The notes: generated by a model from the letters alone, not told the origin. DNA of 64,000 bases from Desulforhabdus amnigena (GCF_027925305.1 NZ_BSDR01000001.1:3986501-4050500), one strand, 5' to 3'. Positions 38,488 to 46,379 are shown, counted from the stretch's first letter. Made by a program: numbers and translations.

Positions 38488-39111
38488 ATGAAGCTACGTT
38501 TGCTTGGGATCTTGTTGGCTTTCTTTTGGTGTTTTGCCTTCGCCTGGGAATGCGGTGCCGCCGACGGCGGAGCCATGGCCCAAGTGAAGTCCGTGCTGGA
38601 TAAGGCCATGGAGATACAGACCCGGCCGGACCTTGAGGGCGATGCCCATCGTGCCGAAAGGGCTAGGTTGGTGCGACAGATCATCTCTGAAAACTTTCTT
38701 CCCCAAGAAATGGCAAGGGAATCCGTAAAGGACCAATGGGATAAAATCTCGGCAGCACAACGCAGCGAGTTTCAAAGCCTCTTTACGGTGTTGTTTCAGG
38801 ATTCCTATACGCGCATGGTCCTCAATTTCCTCAAAAAGGAAAATATCGAATACAGCGCTGAATCTCCTGAACCCGGAGGCATGCGGGTCGGGACCGTCAT
38901 CATGCGCACCAATGAACATATTCCCGTGGACTATCACCTGATACAGAAGGAAGGGCGGTGGTTCATTCGGGATGTGGATATCGACGGCGTGAGTATTGTT
39001 GACAACTACAAAAACACCTTCCGCCGGGTGATCGCCACCAGTTCGTTTGGTGACTTGCTCGAGAAAATGCGAGTGCAGAAAAAAGCGATCGGAGACAATG
39101 CCGGTGTGTAG
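38488..39111 (+). CDS. hpnM: MlaC/Ttg2D-like periplasmic lipid carrier, HpnM-like
   Basis: The 207-residue protein has a signal peptide (about 1-25) and a Ttg2D/MlaC fold, with 'QKEGRWFIRDVDIDGVSIVDNYKNTF' (family motif, quoted in part as 'FIRDVDIDGVSIVDNY'). MlaC proteins shuttle lipids across the periplasm. HpnM is the version found with hopanoid genes, and the adjacent HpnN supports that name. The start follows an aaggaga site within the end of hpnN, so the two are coupled. Confidence 0.87.
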   Translation: MKLRLLGILLAFFWCFAFAWECGAADGGAMAQVKSVLDKAMEIQTRPDLEGDAHRAERARLVRQIISENFLPQEMARESVKDQWDKISAAQRSEFQSLFTVLFQDSYTRMVLNFLKKENIEYSAESPEPGGMRVGTVIMRTNEHIPVDYHLIQKEGRWFIRDVDIDGVSIVDNYKNTFRRVIATSSFGDLLEKMRVQKKAIGDNAGV

Positions 39112-39190
39112 GTTTTGAATAGACCTGTGGTCTTGTTCATCCTGTTTTTATCCGCAGCTTGCGCAGATTGAGAAGCTTTTTATCTTTGTG

Positions 39191-39274
39191 GTGCGTAGGT
39201 TGCGTTAGATGGAATGAAACGCAACGGACAATCATGAAATGTCGCGTTTCGAAACTCAACGCGACCTACGTGCT
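39191..39274 (+). repeat. Dispersed ~85-bp repeat, family B copy 1
   Basis: The element runs from 'gtgcgtaggttgcgtt' to 'aacgcgacctacgtgctg', so its ends are inverted and the inside holds a second pair 'gaaacgcaac' and 'gtcgcgtttc'. A near-identical copy in reverse orientation lies at 47355-47439. It is REP-like and can fold into a double hairpin. Confidence 0.85.
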
Positions 39275-39350
39275 GTTGCTTCTGCCTCCAGGTTCCTCTC
39301 TTTTGTTTCCTTATCCGTGTGGAGCCGTGCTTATACGTGGCCACTTCCTT

Positions 39351-39424
39351 GTAGGAATGGCTTCCAGCCGTGACAGCAACCGGCAACCGCACACCTTGTC
39401 GCGGCAGGATGCCGCTCCTACGAA
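39351..39424. repeat. Hairpin repeat, family D copy 2
   Basis: It begins 'gtaggaatggcttccagccg' and ends 'gcaggatgccgctcctacg', with inverted ends like the copy at 20976-21029 but a longer, diverged loop. It is nested in the family C composite. Confidence 0.65.
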
Positions 39425-39536
39425 AACGTATGGGTAAACGGCTGCGTAATTACGAAGACCAGTACTTTAGCCTGTGCCGTCTGCGTAATGCGGATCGATT
39501 TAGCCTGATTTTCATCATATCACTTGAAGCCTCTTT

Positions 39537-40721
39537 TCATTTGCTGTGTTTTCTGCGGTGAATGGCTGAAAGCCCGTCGGTAGGAATGATTTTTCCATCG
39601 TCGACAATCCTGAAGAGTCTGCCTCTCCATTCCACACCTTTTCCAAAAAGACTTGTACACCAGACGACAAAGCTCAGGAGGTCTCTCAGGGGAATGAGGG
39701 AAATATTTTGAGCCAGTATTTTGTCGCCGAGCTTATGGATTCCAACGAACCAGGCCATGGCCAAACGTGCGGAGACCGTCAGGATCAATAAAAAAAGGCT
39801 CAGGGGGGATCCTGTATGGAACAGAGCGTTCAGGATTGCCAGGGACGTGCCATGAGTAATGATGGAACCGAGATGCCCAAGAGGCCGACAGGCCCTGATC
39901 CCCCTAGACCAGCGAACCTGATGACGGATCATGTTCTTGATGCCGGCTGGCGGCAAGAAGGTCTCCACTACGTAAGGCAGGAGCCTTATTTCAAAGCCGG
40001 CCTGCCAGAGGAGATTACCCAGCATGAAATCATCGGCGAGATAATCCGCAATAGCCTTGAATCCCCCGATGGATTGTAACTTGCTCTTTGTGAGAGCCAT
40101 GGTCGCCCCCAGAGCAAAGGATATCCCTTCTGTGAGTTGAGCTGCAAGAACACTTGGAGCAAATTCTCCTGTAATCCCCAAAGCCTCCAGTTTGGCTGCG
40201 AAGCTTGGAGCCTCCCCTGCGCGGTAAAAAGCGGTGACGAGACCTACGTGTTCGTCTTTGAGGGGAGAAACAAGGGTTGCCAGGTAATCGGGCTTCACGC
40301 GAATATCGCTGTCGACAAGGACCAGCACGTCGTACTTTGCTCTGGAGAGCATGTTCTGCAGATTGTTTACCTTGGGATTCTGACCCGTCACCGCAGAGTC
40401 GATGACCAGTTCAATATCTCTTTCAGGGAAATCGGAGATGAGTTTTCGAATGACCGGGATGGACGAATCTTCGGGATCCTGGACACCGAAAAGAATCTGA
40501 TAGGTGGAATAGTCTTGACGGCAGAAGGAAGTGTAGTTTTCGTAGGCCTTAAAATCAGACCCGCAAAGTGGGATCATGATTGTTGCCGGGGGAAGTGAAT
40601 TCTCACAGGGGATGGAAGAACGGGAAAAAAACCTGTGGGCCGAAAGGATGCAGAGAAGGTAATAGAGTACAGAACAGAGAGTAAGACCGGCCAAAAGGAA
40701 TTGAATGATTCCAATGAACAT
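39537..40721 (-). CDS. hpnI: Hopanoid-associated glycosyltransferase HpnI-like
   Basis: The 394-residue product has an N-terminal helix, a GT2/GT21-type catalytic domain ('TIMIPLCGSD', 'VLVDSDIRV' with the DxD, 'YLADDFMLGNLL', and 'RHQVRWSRG'), and C-terminal helices. HpnI adds N-acetylglucosamine to bacteriohopanetetrol, the first step to the cyclitol ether headgroup. The ATG at 40721 with caggag upstream is preferred over the frame from 40775. It is last in a minus-strand operon with HpnJ, HpnK and two small transporters, which supports the name. Confidence 0.87.
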   Translation of the reverse strand: MFIGIIQFLLAGLTLCSVLYYLLCILSAHRFFSRSSIPCENSLPPATIMIPLCGSDFKAYENYTSFCRQDYSTYQILFGVQDPEDSSIPVIRKLISDFPERDIELVIDSAVTGQNPKVNNLQNMLSRAKYDVLVLVDSDIRVKPDYLATLVSPLKDEHVGLVTAFYRAGEAPSFAAKLEALGITGEFAPSVLAAQLTEGISFALGATMALTKSKLQSIGGFKAIADYLADDFMLGNLLWQAGFEIRLLPYVVETFLPPAGIKNMIRHQVRWSRGIRACRPLGHLGSIITHGTSLAILNALFHTGSPLSLFLLILTVSARLAMAWFVGIHKLGDKILAQNISLIPLRDLLSFVVWCTSLFGKGVEWRGRLFRIVDDGKIIPTDGLSAIHRRKHSK

Positions 40722-40743
40722 AAGGCTCCTGAAAAACCGGTCT

Positions 40744-41112
40744 TCAAGGAAGACAGACCAGTGCCACGCCGACACAGACCAGAAGGGTCCCTGTCCAGCG
40801 TAACCTGCTGATTTCTTCTTTTAAAACAAATTTGGCTCCGAGAATGCTCACCACGTAAAACACCGAGGTCGCAGGGACAACGAAGCTCATATCGGCCCAG
40901 GAGAGAATGGCGAGAAAAGAAAAAAAACTGACAGCAAGGGAGACAATGCCGAGCACGAAATCTCTGTTTGTTATGACCTGTCGAGCGATGGAAAGGAGTT
41001 CCCTGGGGTTGAAAGTCGTGATTTCCCCGATGCCTTTCATTCCCCTTGTGATCAGGACATCGCCTGCTGCATTGGAAAGCACTATGATCGCGATCATGAC
41101 GGCGGTAATCAT
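40744..41112 (-). CDS. Small SMR/EamA-like transporter subunit, copy 2
   Basis: A 122-residue, four-helix protein of the small multidrug resistance/ArnE-ArnF-like class. It shares 'ILSWADMSFVVPATSVFYVV' with the preceding gene, which has 'SLSWADLSFVLPVISFGYIV', so the two are paralogues. The ATG at 41112 is chosen; the longer frame upstream only covers the opposite reading of the neighbouring gene. It lies between hpnK and hpnI, so it likely serves hopanoid headgroup building. A paired flippase role like ArnE/ArnF is inference. Confidence 0.82.
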   Translation of the reverse strand: MITAVMIAIIVLSNAAGDVLITRGMKGIGEITTFNPRELLSIARQVITNRDFVLGIVSLAVSFFSFLAILSWADMSFVVPATSVFYVVSILGAKFVLKEEISRLRWTGTLLVCVGVALVCLP

Positions 41113-41147
41113 ATGGATGTTTCCTCTATAAGCTTCTTCGGCAAGGG

Positions 41148-41561
41148 TTATTGCGCGTTGACCTCTTTTACGGCTGTTCTTCCGGCTCCCGTTTTCGATA
41201 CCAGAACAACGCCCAGAAATATGAAGGCGGTTCCCAGCCATCGCTTGGGTGAAACGGGTTCGTCCAGAAACTGGTAAGCCAGGGCTACGTTTACGATGTA
41301 GCCAAAGGAGATAACGGGAAGCACAAAGCTCAAATCCGCCCACGAAAGAGACACGGCGAAAAAGATAAAAAAAAGAATCAAGAGAATGGTTCCCAGCCAA
41401 ATCAATGGATTTTCCATGGCGTGAACGAGCATCATAAGGGAAAAACCGTCTTCTGCGGGGCTCAAGGATGCAATGAACTTCATTCCCTTGCTGAGGCATG
41501 TGTTTCCAATGGCCTGGGCCAAAATAGCCAGAGTCAAAACAATTGCTGTCTTCAATCCCAA
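41148..41561 (-). CDS. Small SMR/EamA-like transporter subunit, copy 1
   Basis: About 137 residues with four helices, paralogous to the following gene. The end has 'QFLDEPVSPKRWLGTAFIFLG', typical of EamA/SMR proteins, then a short polar tail. The start is uncertain: TTG codons at 41561 and 41555 are both possible, the second overlapping the hpnK stop (TTGA). The protein-like sequence begins 'LGLKTAIVLTLAILAQAIG'. Together the two small subunits could form a heterodimeric lipid-sugar flippase. Confidence 0.78.
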   Translation of the reverse strand: MGLKTAIVLTLAILAQAIGNTCLSKGMKFIASLSPAEDGFSLMMLVHAMENPLIWLGTILLILFFIFFAVSLSWADLSFVLPVISFGYIVNVALAYQFLDEPVSPKRWLGTAFIFLGVVLVSKTGAGRTAVKEVNAQ

Positions 41562-42424
41562 CGGTCCATTTCTCCGTAACTGATTCGTGTGATTTCCAGT
41601 TCTTCCATCCATTCAAGGAACTGCCTGCCGACCAGGAGTTTGTACTCTTCGAAGCACCGCTGATCTTCAGAGTTCAGGTCTGATCCATCAGAATGGATAG
41701 ACGGATGAAAATACAGTTCGCTCGTTTTCCCACTTTGAAGAGCTTCCAACACAGAACGAACGTAATGATGATTTATTTTACCGCTCATCAGGTGGCCGTA
41801 CACCCGGTGGGCAAAACAGAACCCCTTTGCTCGAAGTTTTTTTTGCATAGCCCTCGTGAGGAGGCGAAAAACCAGAGCGCCAAAGATTTTTTCCCACCGA
41901 TTTTCCGGGTCTGCCTGAAGAGAGAGCCTGAGATCGTCTCGGGGAACCCTCATTTTGCGTATACCGAAGCGCTCTCCCAGTTCCACGGCCGCCTTAAAAA
42001 TGACAGGGTGGACATGCATATGCAGGTGGCTGTCGATGTGAGTCCCCTTCAAGCCGGTGGAACGAAACTTCTCGAATTGCGCCTCCAGTTCCTTCTTCAG
42101 TTCCCGGCGCGCCACGGGTAAAAAATAATATTTGAGTCCGCAAACTGTGGGATTGGAAGGAAAATTCCCCTCTGAATCCACGAGATGCGGAATCTCGCCA
42201 TGTGGGAGGACGGATTTGCCCATTACTGTGACCAGATGGATGCCAACAGACAGGCGGTCGTTATCCCTGGCCAGCTGAACAGCATGCTCAAAGGCCTTTC
42301 CACTGACCATCAGGCTGCAGCTGGTCAGTGCGCCCTCTCTGAATGCACGGATGATGGCTTCGTTTGTCTCTTCGGAGATTCCGAAGTCATCTCCATTGAC
42401 GATCAGTCTGGGATATCCCGTCAA
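41552..42424 (-). CDS. hpnK: Hopanoid-associated deacetylase HpnK-like
   Basis: The 290-residue YdjC-family protein has the metal-binding 'LIVNGDDFGIS', 'SVGIHLVTV' and 'THIDSHLHMHVHPVIF'. HpnK removes the acetyl group from GlcNAc-bacteriohopanetetrol made by HpnI. It overlaps hpnJ by four bases (ATGA). The metal-site Asp pair, His residues and length are normal for the family. Confidence 0.9.
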   Translation of the reverse strand: MTGYPRLIVNGDDFGISEETNEAIIRAFREGALTSCSLMVSGKAFEHAVQLARDNDRLSVGIHLVTVMGKSVLPHGEIPHLVDSEGNFPSNPTVCGLKYYFLPVARRELKKELEAQFEKFRSTGLKGTHIDSHLHMHVHPVIFKAAVELGERFGIRKMRVPRDDLRLSLQADPENRWEKIFGALVFRLLTRAMQKKLRAKGFCFAHRVYGHLMSGKINHHYVRSVLEALQSGKTSELYFHPSIHSDGSDLNSEDQRCFEEYKLLVGRQFLEWMEELEITRISYGEMDRWD

Positions 42425-43854
42425 GCCGATGCCTTGCCTCCGGTGAATTTCTTCCGTTTTGCCCGAAGACGAAGGTATTCCCGTGCCTCGGCGTACAGCC
42501 TTGCCCGCTCATTTCTATCGAAAAGCGCCCGGCGCACGATGCGAAATACGATCCGCGGCCTGAAATAGTAACGGCCGTAGAAGTCTTCCACAGCCTCGAC
42601 AATCTCCCGGCGATCCAGTCCCGGATACCGAAGGTTGGGAAGTTGATGTCCCATTTCATCGGTGATCTTATCCTCGGTCAAATATCCTTCACGAGTGGCA
42701 TAGGAATAAAATTCTGTGCCGGGGAACGCATGGGCAATGGAGACTTGAATCGTTTCGGGATCCAGTTGCTCGGCAAATTTCATAGTCTTCCTGATGGTTT
42801 CACGGGTTTCTCCAGGGAGTCCGATGATGAAATCTCCGTGCACGGTCAGCCCCAGGTTCTTGCAGTTTTTCATGAAAGTGACGGCTTGCTCGACTGTGGC
42901 GCCTTTTTTGATATTTTTCAGGATCGTTGGATCGCCCGATTCAAAGCCCACGATGAGCAGTCTGCAGCCCGCATCCTTCATGGCCTTGAGCATATCGTAA
43001 TCGGCATGAACGCGGCAGTTGCAGGACCACGTAAAGTTGAGGGGCTTCAAATGCTTGCAGATTTCGAGGACTCTCTCCTTACCCCAGGCGAAAGTGTCGT
43101 CATCGAAAAAATATTCTTTGACGTTGGGAAACAGATCGAAAGCATGTTTGAGCTCAGCCACAACATTTTCACTGCTTCGTGTACGCCATTTGTGCCCGCT
43201 AAACGTCTGAGGCCAGAGGCAGAAGGAACATTGAGCCGGACAACCACGAGAAGTGTAAAAGGCGACGAAGGGATGGCGTAAAAAGGGGATATTGTACCGG
43301 GTAATGTCCAGGTCCCGCTTGTAGATATCCACAACGAAAGGAAGGGAGTCCAGGTCAGTGAGGGGAGGCCGGTCATCATTATGGACAATATGGCCGTTCT
43401 TTCTGTAACTGACGCCCTGAATATCTTCCAGGTTCTTGCCCCAGGCAAATTCAGCCACGGAGTAGTCAAATTCTTTGCGAGCCACAAAGTCGATTACGGA
43501 TGACCTCCGAAGCGTTTCCTCGGGTTGGATGGAAACAGGAGGACCTACAAAGGCAATTTTGATTCCCGGATTGGAGTCCTTGATTCTTTCTGCCAGACGA
43601 ATGTCATTTTCAAATCCGGGAGTACTGGTAAAGAGAACTAAAAAATCATAATCCTTTGAAATCTGAATGGTTTCTTCTGGCGTCACGCCATGAGGGGGCG
43701 CATCCAGCAGCCTGCTATTTTCTATCAGAGCGGCAGGATATGCAAGCCAGACAGGGTACCAGAACGAAACGATTTCACGTCGCGCGGGCCAGCGCGAACC
43801 TGCACCGCCGTCGAAATTTTCAAAAGATGGGGGATTGAGAAGCAGCGTTTTCAT
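42421..43854 (-). CDS. hpnJ: Hopanoid-associated B12 radical SAM protein HpnJ-like
   Basis: A 477-residue radical SAM protein with an N-terminal cobalamin-binding-type domain ('KTLLLNPPSFENFDGG' start) and 4Fe-4S ligands C205, C209 and C212 ('CPAQCSFC'). 'FDDDTFAWG' and 'IGLPGETRETI' are typical of the B12-radical SAM subgroup. HpnJ contracts the glucosamine ring of the hopanoid to the five-membered cyclitol ether. It is first in the operon, and the promoter should be in 43855-44086. Confidence 0.9.
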   Translation of the reverse strand: MKTLLLNPPSFENFDGGAGSRWPARREIVSFWYPVWLAYPAALIENSRLLDAPPHGVTPEETIQISKDYDFLVLFTSTPGFENDIRLAERIKDSNPGIKIAFVGPPVSIQPEETLRRSSVIDFVARKEFDYSVAEFAWGKNLEDIQGVSYRKNGHIVHNDDRPPLTDLDSLPFVVDIYKRDLDITRYNIPFLRHPFVAFYTSRGCPAQCSFCLWPQTFSGHKWRTRSSENVVAELKHAFDLFPNVKEYFFDDDTFAWGKERVLEICKHLKPLNFTWSCNCRVHADYDMLKAMKDAGCRLLIVGFESGDPTILKNIKKGATVEQAVTFMKNCKNLGLTVHGDFIIGLPGETRETIRKTMKFAEQLDPETIQVSIAHAFPGTEFYSYATREGYLTEDKITDEMGHQLPNLRYPGLDRREIVEAVEDFYGRYYFRPRIVFRIVRRALFDRNERARLYAEAREYLRLRAKRKKFTGGKASA

Positions 43855-44086
43855 TCAGTCTCCATTTGCGATTCAAAAATTCAGATTATACAGTGGCGCA
43901 AAAGATCATGTCAAGGAACGTAGGCCGCTGTTCAGCAATTCTTGTTTCATGGGGCCTCACAGAATGTTCTCAGTTCCATGATGCAGCTCAACACTCTTTC
44001 GAGAGAATTTTGCTACAGAAATACCCCTTGGGGAGAGGTTTTCTGATTGTGAGCCTGTATTCAAGGAAGGGTGACGGTTATACTGA

Positions 44087-44707
44087 TTACTGAGGAATAA
44101 ATTTATCTAAGTCTTTTATATCTTTTAGTTTATCTTTGGAGCCAACCCTTTCGCCCGTCTTTTCTTCCGGATGTTTTGCTTTGTAGCATTCACGTTCTTT
44201 TTCGATGGCGCTGGTTATGGCCATTTTTATAGAATTTCCGCTGGTGTATTCTTCCTCGTCGACGCTGCTGTGTTGCAGGATGAGACTGATTCTATTTTTC
44301 TCCTCGTCGATGAAAGACCATTTCCAGGCGATAAGACCGCCGAAGGGATCTCCTTTAAACTCGGTGGCTTTTCCGAATTTCTTTTTGAAAATATCCAGAA
44401 GATCGTTGAAAAACTCTCTATCATCCCGCAAATATTTCAGTTTGACCTTGACGATCTTGCCAGGCTTGCTGCAATTTCCATAAAAAATATACCCGCTCTT
44501 GTAGCCTTCAAGGGGCTTCATTTCGACCTCTGAAATATACTCCATATGCCGGATGGGAAGTGTCGTTTCTTCCTTGATGAGATCCTTATACTCATTGATA
44601 GGGGCACCCAATCGAATGCCGGCGATTTGCATGGGTGCGCCGGCAAAGCTCAAACTATGAAAGAATAAAGCTACAAAGAAGATCGGAAAAATCGTTCTGC
44701 TTTTCAT
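44087..44707 (-). CDS. Hypothetical exported protein
   Basis: A 206-residue secreted protein of unknown function. It has a clear signal peptide ('IFPIFFVALFFHSLSFAGAP', cut near residue 22). The mature part is charged, with 'IAGIRLGAPINEYKDLI' near the start and a Lys/Glu-rich C-terminal tail. One cysteine pair (in 'YGNCSKPG' and 'ERECYKAK') could form a disulfide. The ATG at 44707 follows aaaggag and is preferred to the frame from 44764. It has no clear operon partner. Confidence 0.8.
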   Translation of the reverse strand: MKSRTIFPIFFVALFFHSLSFAGAPMQIAGIRLGAPINEYKDLIKEETTLPIRHMEYISEVEMKPLEGYKSGYIFYGNCSKPGKIVKVKLKYLRDDREFFNDLLDIFKKKFGKATEFKGDPFGGLIAWKWSFIDEEKNRISLILQHSSVDEEEYTSGNSIKMAITSAIEKERECYKAKHPEEKTGERVGSKDKLKDIKDLDKFIPQ

Positions 44708-44890
44708 CCTGGGCTCCTTTCTTCCGGCATAGCGTTGGGCTCCACATGATCTTGTCTCTATCATTCATGAGCCGTGAATCGGAAGTTCTTGCAAAGGGCA
44801 TGTCGAACGAATCAAAAAGTTCGCTGCAGATCCTGTCTTTCCCCATAGCATGCCAGATGGCTTAAGAAATTATCTTGAAATTTGCTCACA

Positions 44891-44965
44891 CCGTCACCCT
44901 GGCGGAAGCCAGGGGTCCAGCCCTCTCGGGAATGCCCCGCTTCCGGTTTTCACCGGAATGACGAT
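44891..44965. repeat. Short palindromic intergenic repeat
   Basis: The stretch 'caccctggcggaagccaggg' to 'ttttcaccggaatgac' has inverted halves ('cggaagcc' and 'gcttccgg') and looks like the common dispersed 'cattccggtgaaaacc' type. No second copy was found in the window. It shares the 44708-45230 gap with a family A repeat. Confidence 0.4.
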
Positions 44966-44996
44966 CAAGGGTATTCGAACCGTTTTGAGATGGTTT

Positions 44997-45120
44997 CTAA
45001 TGCGACATTGTCATATAAACCACGGAGACGTAGAGGGTATGGAGAAAGACCTTCCAAATGAGATCTCTATATTCTCCGTGTCCCTGTGGTTTAGATGAAA
45101 TCTAGCAATGTCGATCTAAG
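44997..45120 (+). repeat. Dispersed ~125-bp repeat, family A copy 2
   Basis: It starts 'tctaatgcgacattgtcata' and ends 'tagcaatgtcgatctaag', closely matching copy 1 at 7383-7507, including 'ggagaaagaccttccaaatg' in the centre. It is intergenic. The rest of 44708-45230 shows no gene. Confidence 0.85.
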
Positions 45121-45230
45121 TTATTATTATTTAAACATAATTTCAAAGAATATCAAGAAGGCCAGGCATCAAATGGATCTTGTGCACAGTATAGCAAGGC
45201 CAGACCATCTCGCTGGATTCAATCAATTAT

Positions 45231-45761
45231 TCAAAACCACAGGAAGAAGCCATTGATCATATAAAGGAGGCCAAATGTGCTGATGCCAAGACACGAAATC
45301 CACAGAATCCTTTTTTGGAGCAGCACGCCGACAGCCGCCATCAAAATGGCACTTTGCAGGAGGATGATAGCTATAGTGAAGTTTTTGTTGTGTTTTTGGG
45401 ATTCCTCAACATGTTTGAGAATACTTTGTTTCTCCGCCTCTATTTTTTCCTTCTCCTTTTGATAATGCGCCACCGTCTCATCGTATTCCTTGACTTTGCC
45501 TTCAATAAATTTTTGAATACCGGGGTGGGTTGTTCCCAGGAGCTTGTTCAGTTCGAAAACCTCCATCTGGAGCCGAAAGCTGTGATCATGAATGCTTTTC
45601 AGGAAGAAGTCAGCTTTCCTGTTTGCCGTCGAAGATGTCTCATCCTGGACTTTCAAGAGGTAGGAAGAAACCTTGAGAGACGCAACTGCAGTACATGCCG
45701 TAAGAATGACAGCGATGAACACTAATCTGATAACCCATTTTTCAATTTGAGATCCGGACAC
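45231..45761 (-). CDS. DUF4337-like membrane protein
   Basis: The 176-residue product has an N-terminal helix ('IRLVFIAVILTACTAVASL'), a soluble coiled-coil middle ('YQKEKEKIEAEKQSILKHVEE'), and two C-terminal helices. This arrangement and 'SSTANRKADFFLKSIHDHS' resemble DUF4337 proteins of unknown role. The GTG at 45761 with ggagg upstream is chosen; the longer frame to 46055 would translate repeat-like DNA. No operon partner. Confidence 0.72.
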   Translation of the reverse strand: MSGSQIEKWVIRLVFIAVILTACTAVASLKVSSYLLKVQDETSSTANRKADFFLKSIHDHSFRLQMEVFELNKLLGTTHPGIQKFIEGKVKEYDETVAHYQKEKEKIEAEKQSILKHVEESQKHNKNFTIAIILLQSAILMAAVGVLLQKRILWISCLGISTFGLLYMINGFFLWF

Positions 45762-46073
45762 ATATCCTCCATATTTATTTTTATAAACCAGCGCGTAATA
45801 TAATCGAAGAAGAAAATCTCTAGCAAGTGCTCTTTTGTGGTTCCCAGCGGTTCTCATTTTGAAAAGTGAATACCTCCCATGCTCCCTCAAGGGATAATTT
45901 GCCTGGGTAAAGTCTCCCTTTGATAGAAAAGGGGGATTGAGGAGAATGTCGGAAGTGACGGCATCATGTCGAAATGAGAACTGCTGTGCAGTTCCTGCAA
46001 AAGTGGTGAGGAATATTTGTAATAGTTTTAAAGAGCTAAAAAGTTTATACAGCATGAAAAAGGAGGTAGTTCA
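45762..46073. other. Divergent intergenic region upstream of the selenoprotein candidate
   Basis: This 312-base gap contains a C/G-run block near 45875-45950 ('tccctttgatagaaaagggg' and 'ggattgaggagaatgtc') like the element at 22950-23055. At its right end lies the very strong ribosome site aaaaaggaggt (46057-46067) of the next gene. No separate gene was found. Confidence 0.4.
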
Positions 46074-46340
46074 ATGACGAGCGAGGATGTGTCTTCTGGA
46101 AAAGAAAGTGAGAAAAAACCTTGGACGGATTATCGGTCGGACTGCTGATCCGGATTTCAGGACGTAAGTTTACGTCTGAGATTTCTAAGGCCGGGGGAAA
46201 GCTTTCAGATCCTTTGTACTTTGGAACAAAAGGGCAAGTTCGAGAGGGTAATCGCCAGGAACGATGGAGAAGCGATTGTCGAAAAAAGCCTGCCGGATGG
46301 TGTCTTGATTCGCGTTTACAAGTCCGGTGGATCGAGTTGA
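46074..46340 (+). CDS. Candidate TusA/SirA-like selenoprotein (in-frame TGA at codon 25)
   Basis: Translated through TGA at 46146-46148, this gene gives 88 residues. The first 24 codons end 'WTDYRSDC', then Sec25, then an open frame to a natural TGA at 46338-46340. After the TGA the protein reads 'SGFQDVSLRLRFLRPGESF' and later 'ARNDGEAIVEKSLPDG', which aligns with TusA sulfur-carrier proteins: TusA has D-x-R, its catalytic Cys six residues after the D, then a helix and PG about 16 residues on. Here D19, R21 and U25 keep that spacing. A strong aaggagg lies seven bases before the ATG. A SECIS-like hairpin begins just after the TGA, and selA is present in the window. If it is not recoded, this would be a 24-codon stub. 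The C-terminal sequence is well kept, which argues for a working gene. Confidence 0.72.
46152..46184 (+). promoter_or_regulatory. Bacterial SECIS-like hairpin
   Basis: Directly after the TGA the RNA can pair 46161-46166 with 46171-46176 around an AGUU loop (46167-46170). The stem continues with 46157-46159 against 46177-46179 after a bulged G at 46160, and weaker pairs extend further down. The loop begins 18 bases after the TGA and has a G in its second position, both within the described limits for bacterial SECIS elements read by SelB. Confidence 0.65.
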
Positions 46341-46379
46341 TTTCCCATGGCCGTACTACCCCTTGGAAACTGCTTGTCT

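Larger units (their letters stand above)
39131..39535. repeat. Composite repeat: family C interrupted by families B and D
   Basis: The left flank 'catcctgtttttatccgcag' (from about 39139) and the right flank 'gatcgatttagcctgatttt' (about 39494-39513) match the two ends of family C at 13452-13612. Between them lie the family B copy (39191-39274) and family D copy (39351-39424). The whole convergent gap 39112-39536 between hpnM and hpnI is made of repeats with no gene. It ends within a base or two of the hpnI stop. Confidence 0.65.

Noticed and set aside
41113-41616. N-terminal extension of the second small transporter
   Set aside because: The sequence is not protein-like and overlaps the first transporter in another frame.
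43866-44093. A 75-codon plus-strand ORF upstream of hpnJ
   Set aside because: No ribosome site and unlikely composition; the region is more likely the hpnJ promoter.
44891-45120. Tandem repeats considered as a CRISPR array
   Set aside because: The repeats are single palindromic elements of different kinds, without regular spacing or unique spacers, and no cas genes are present.
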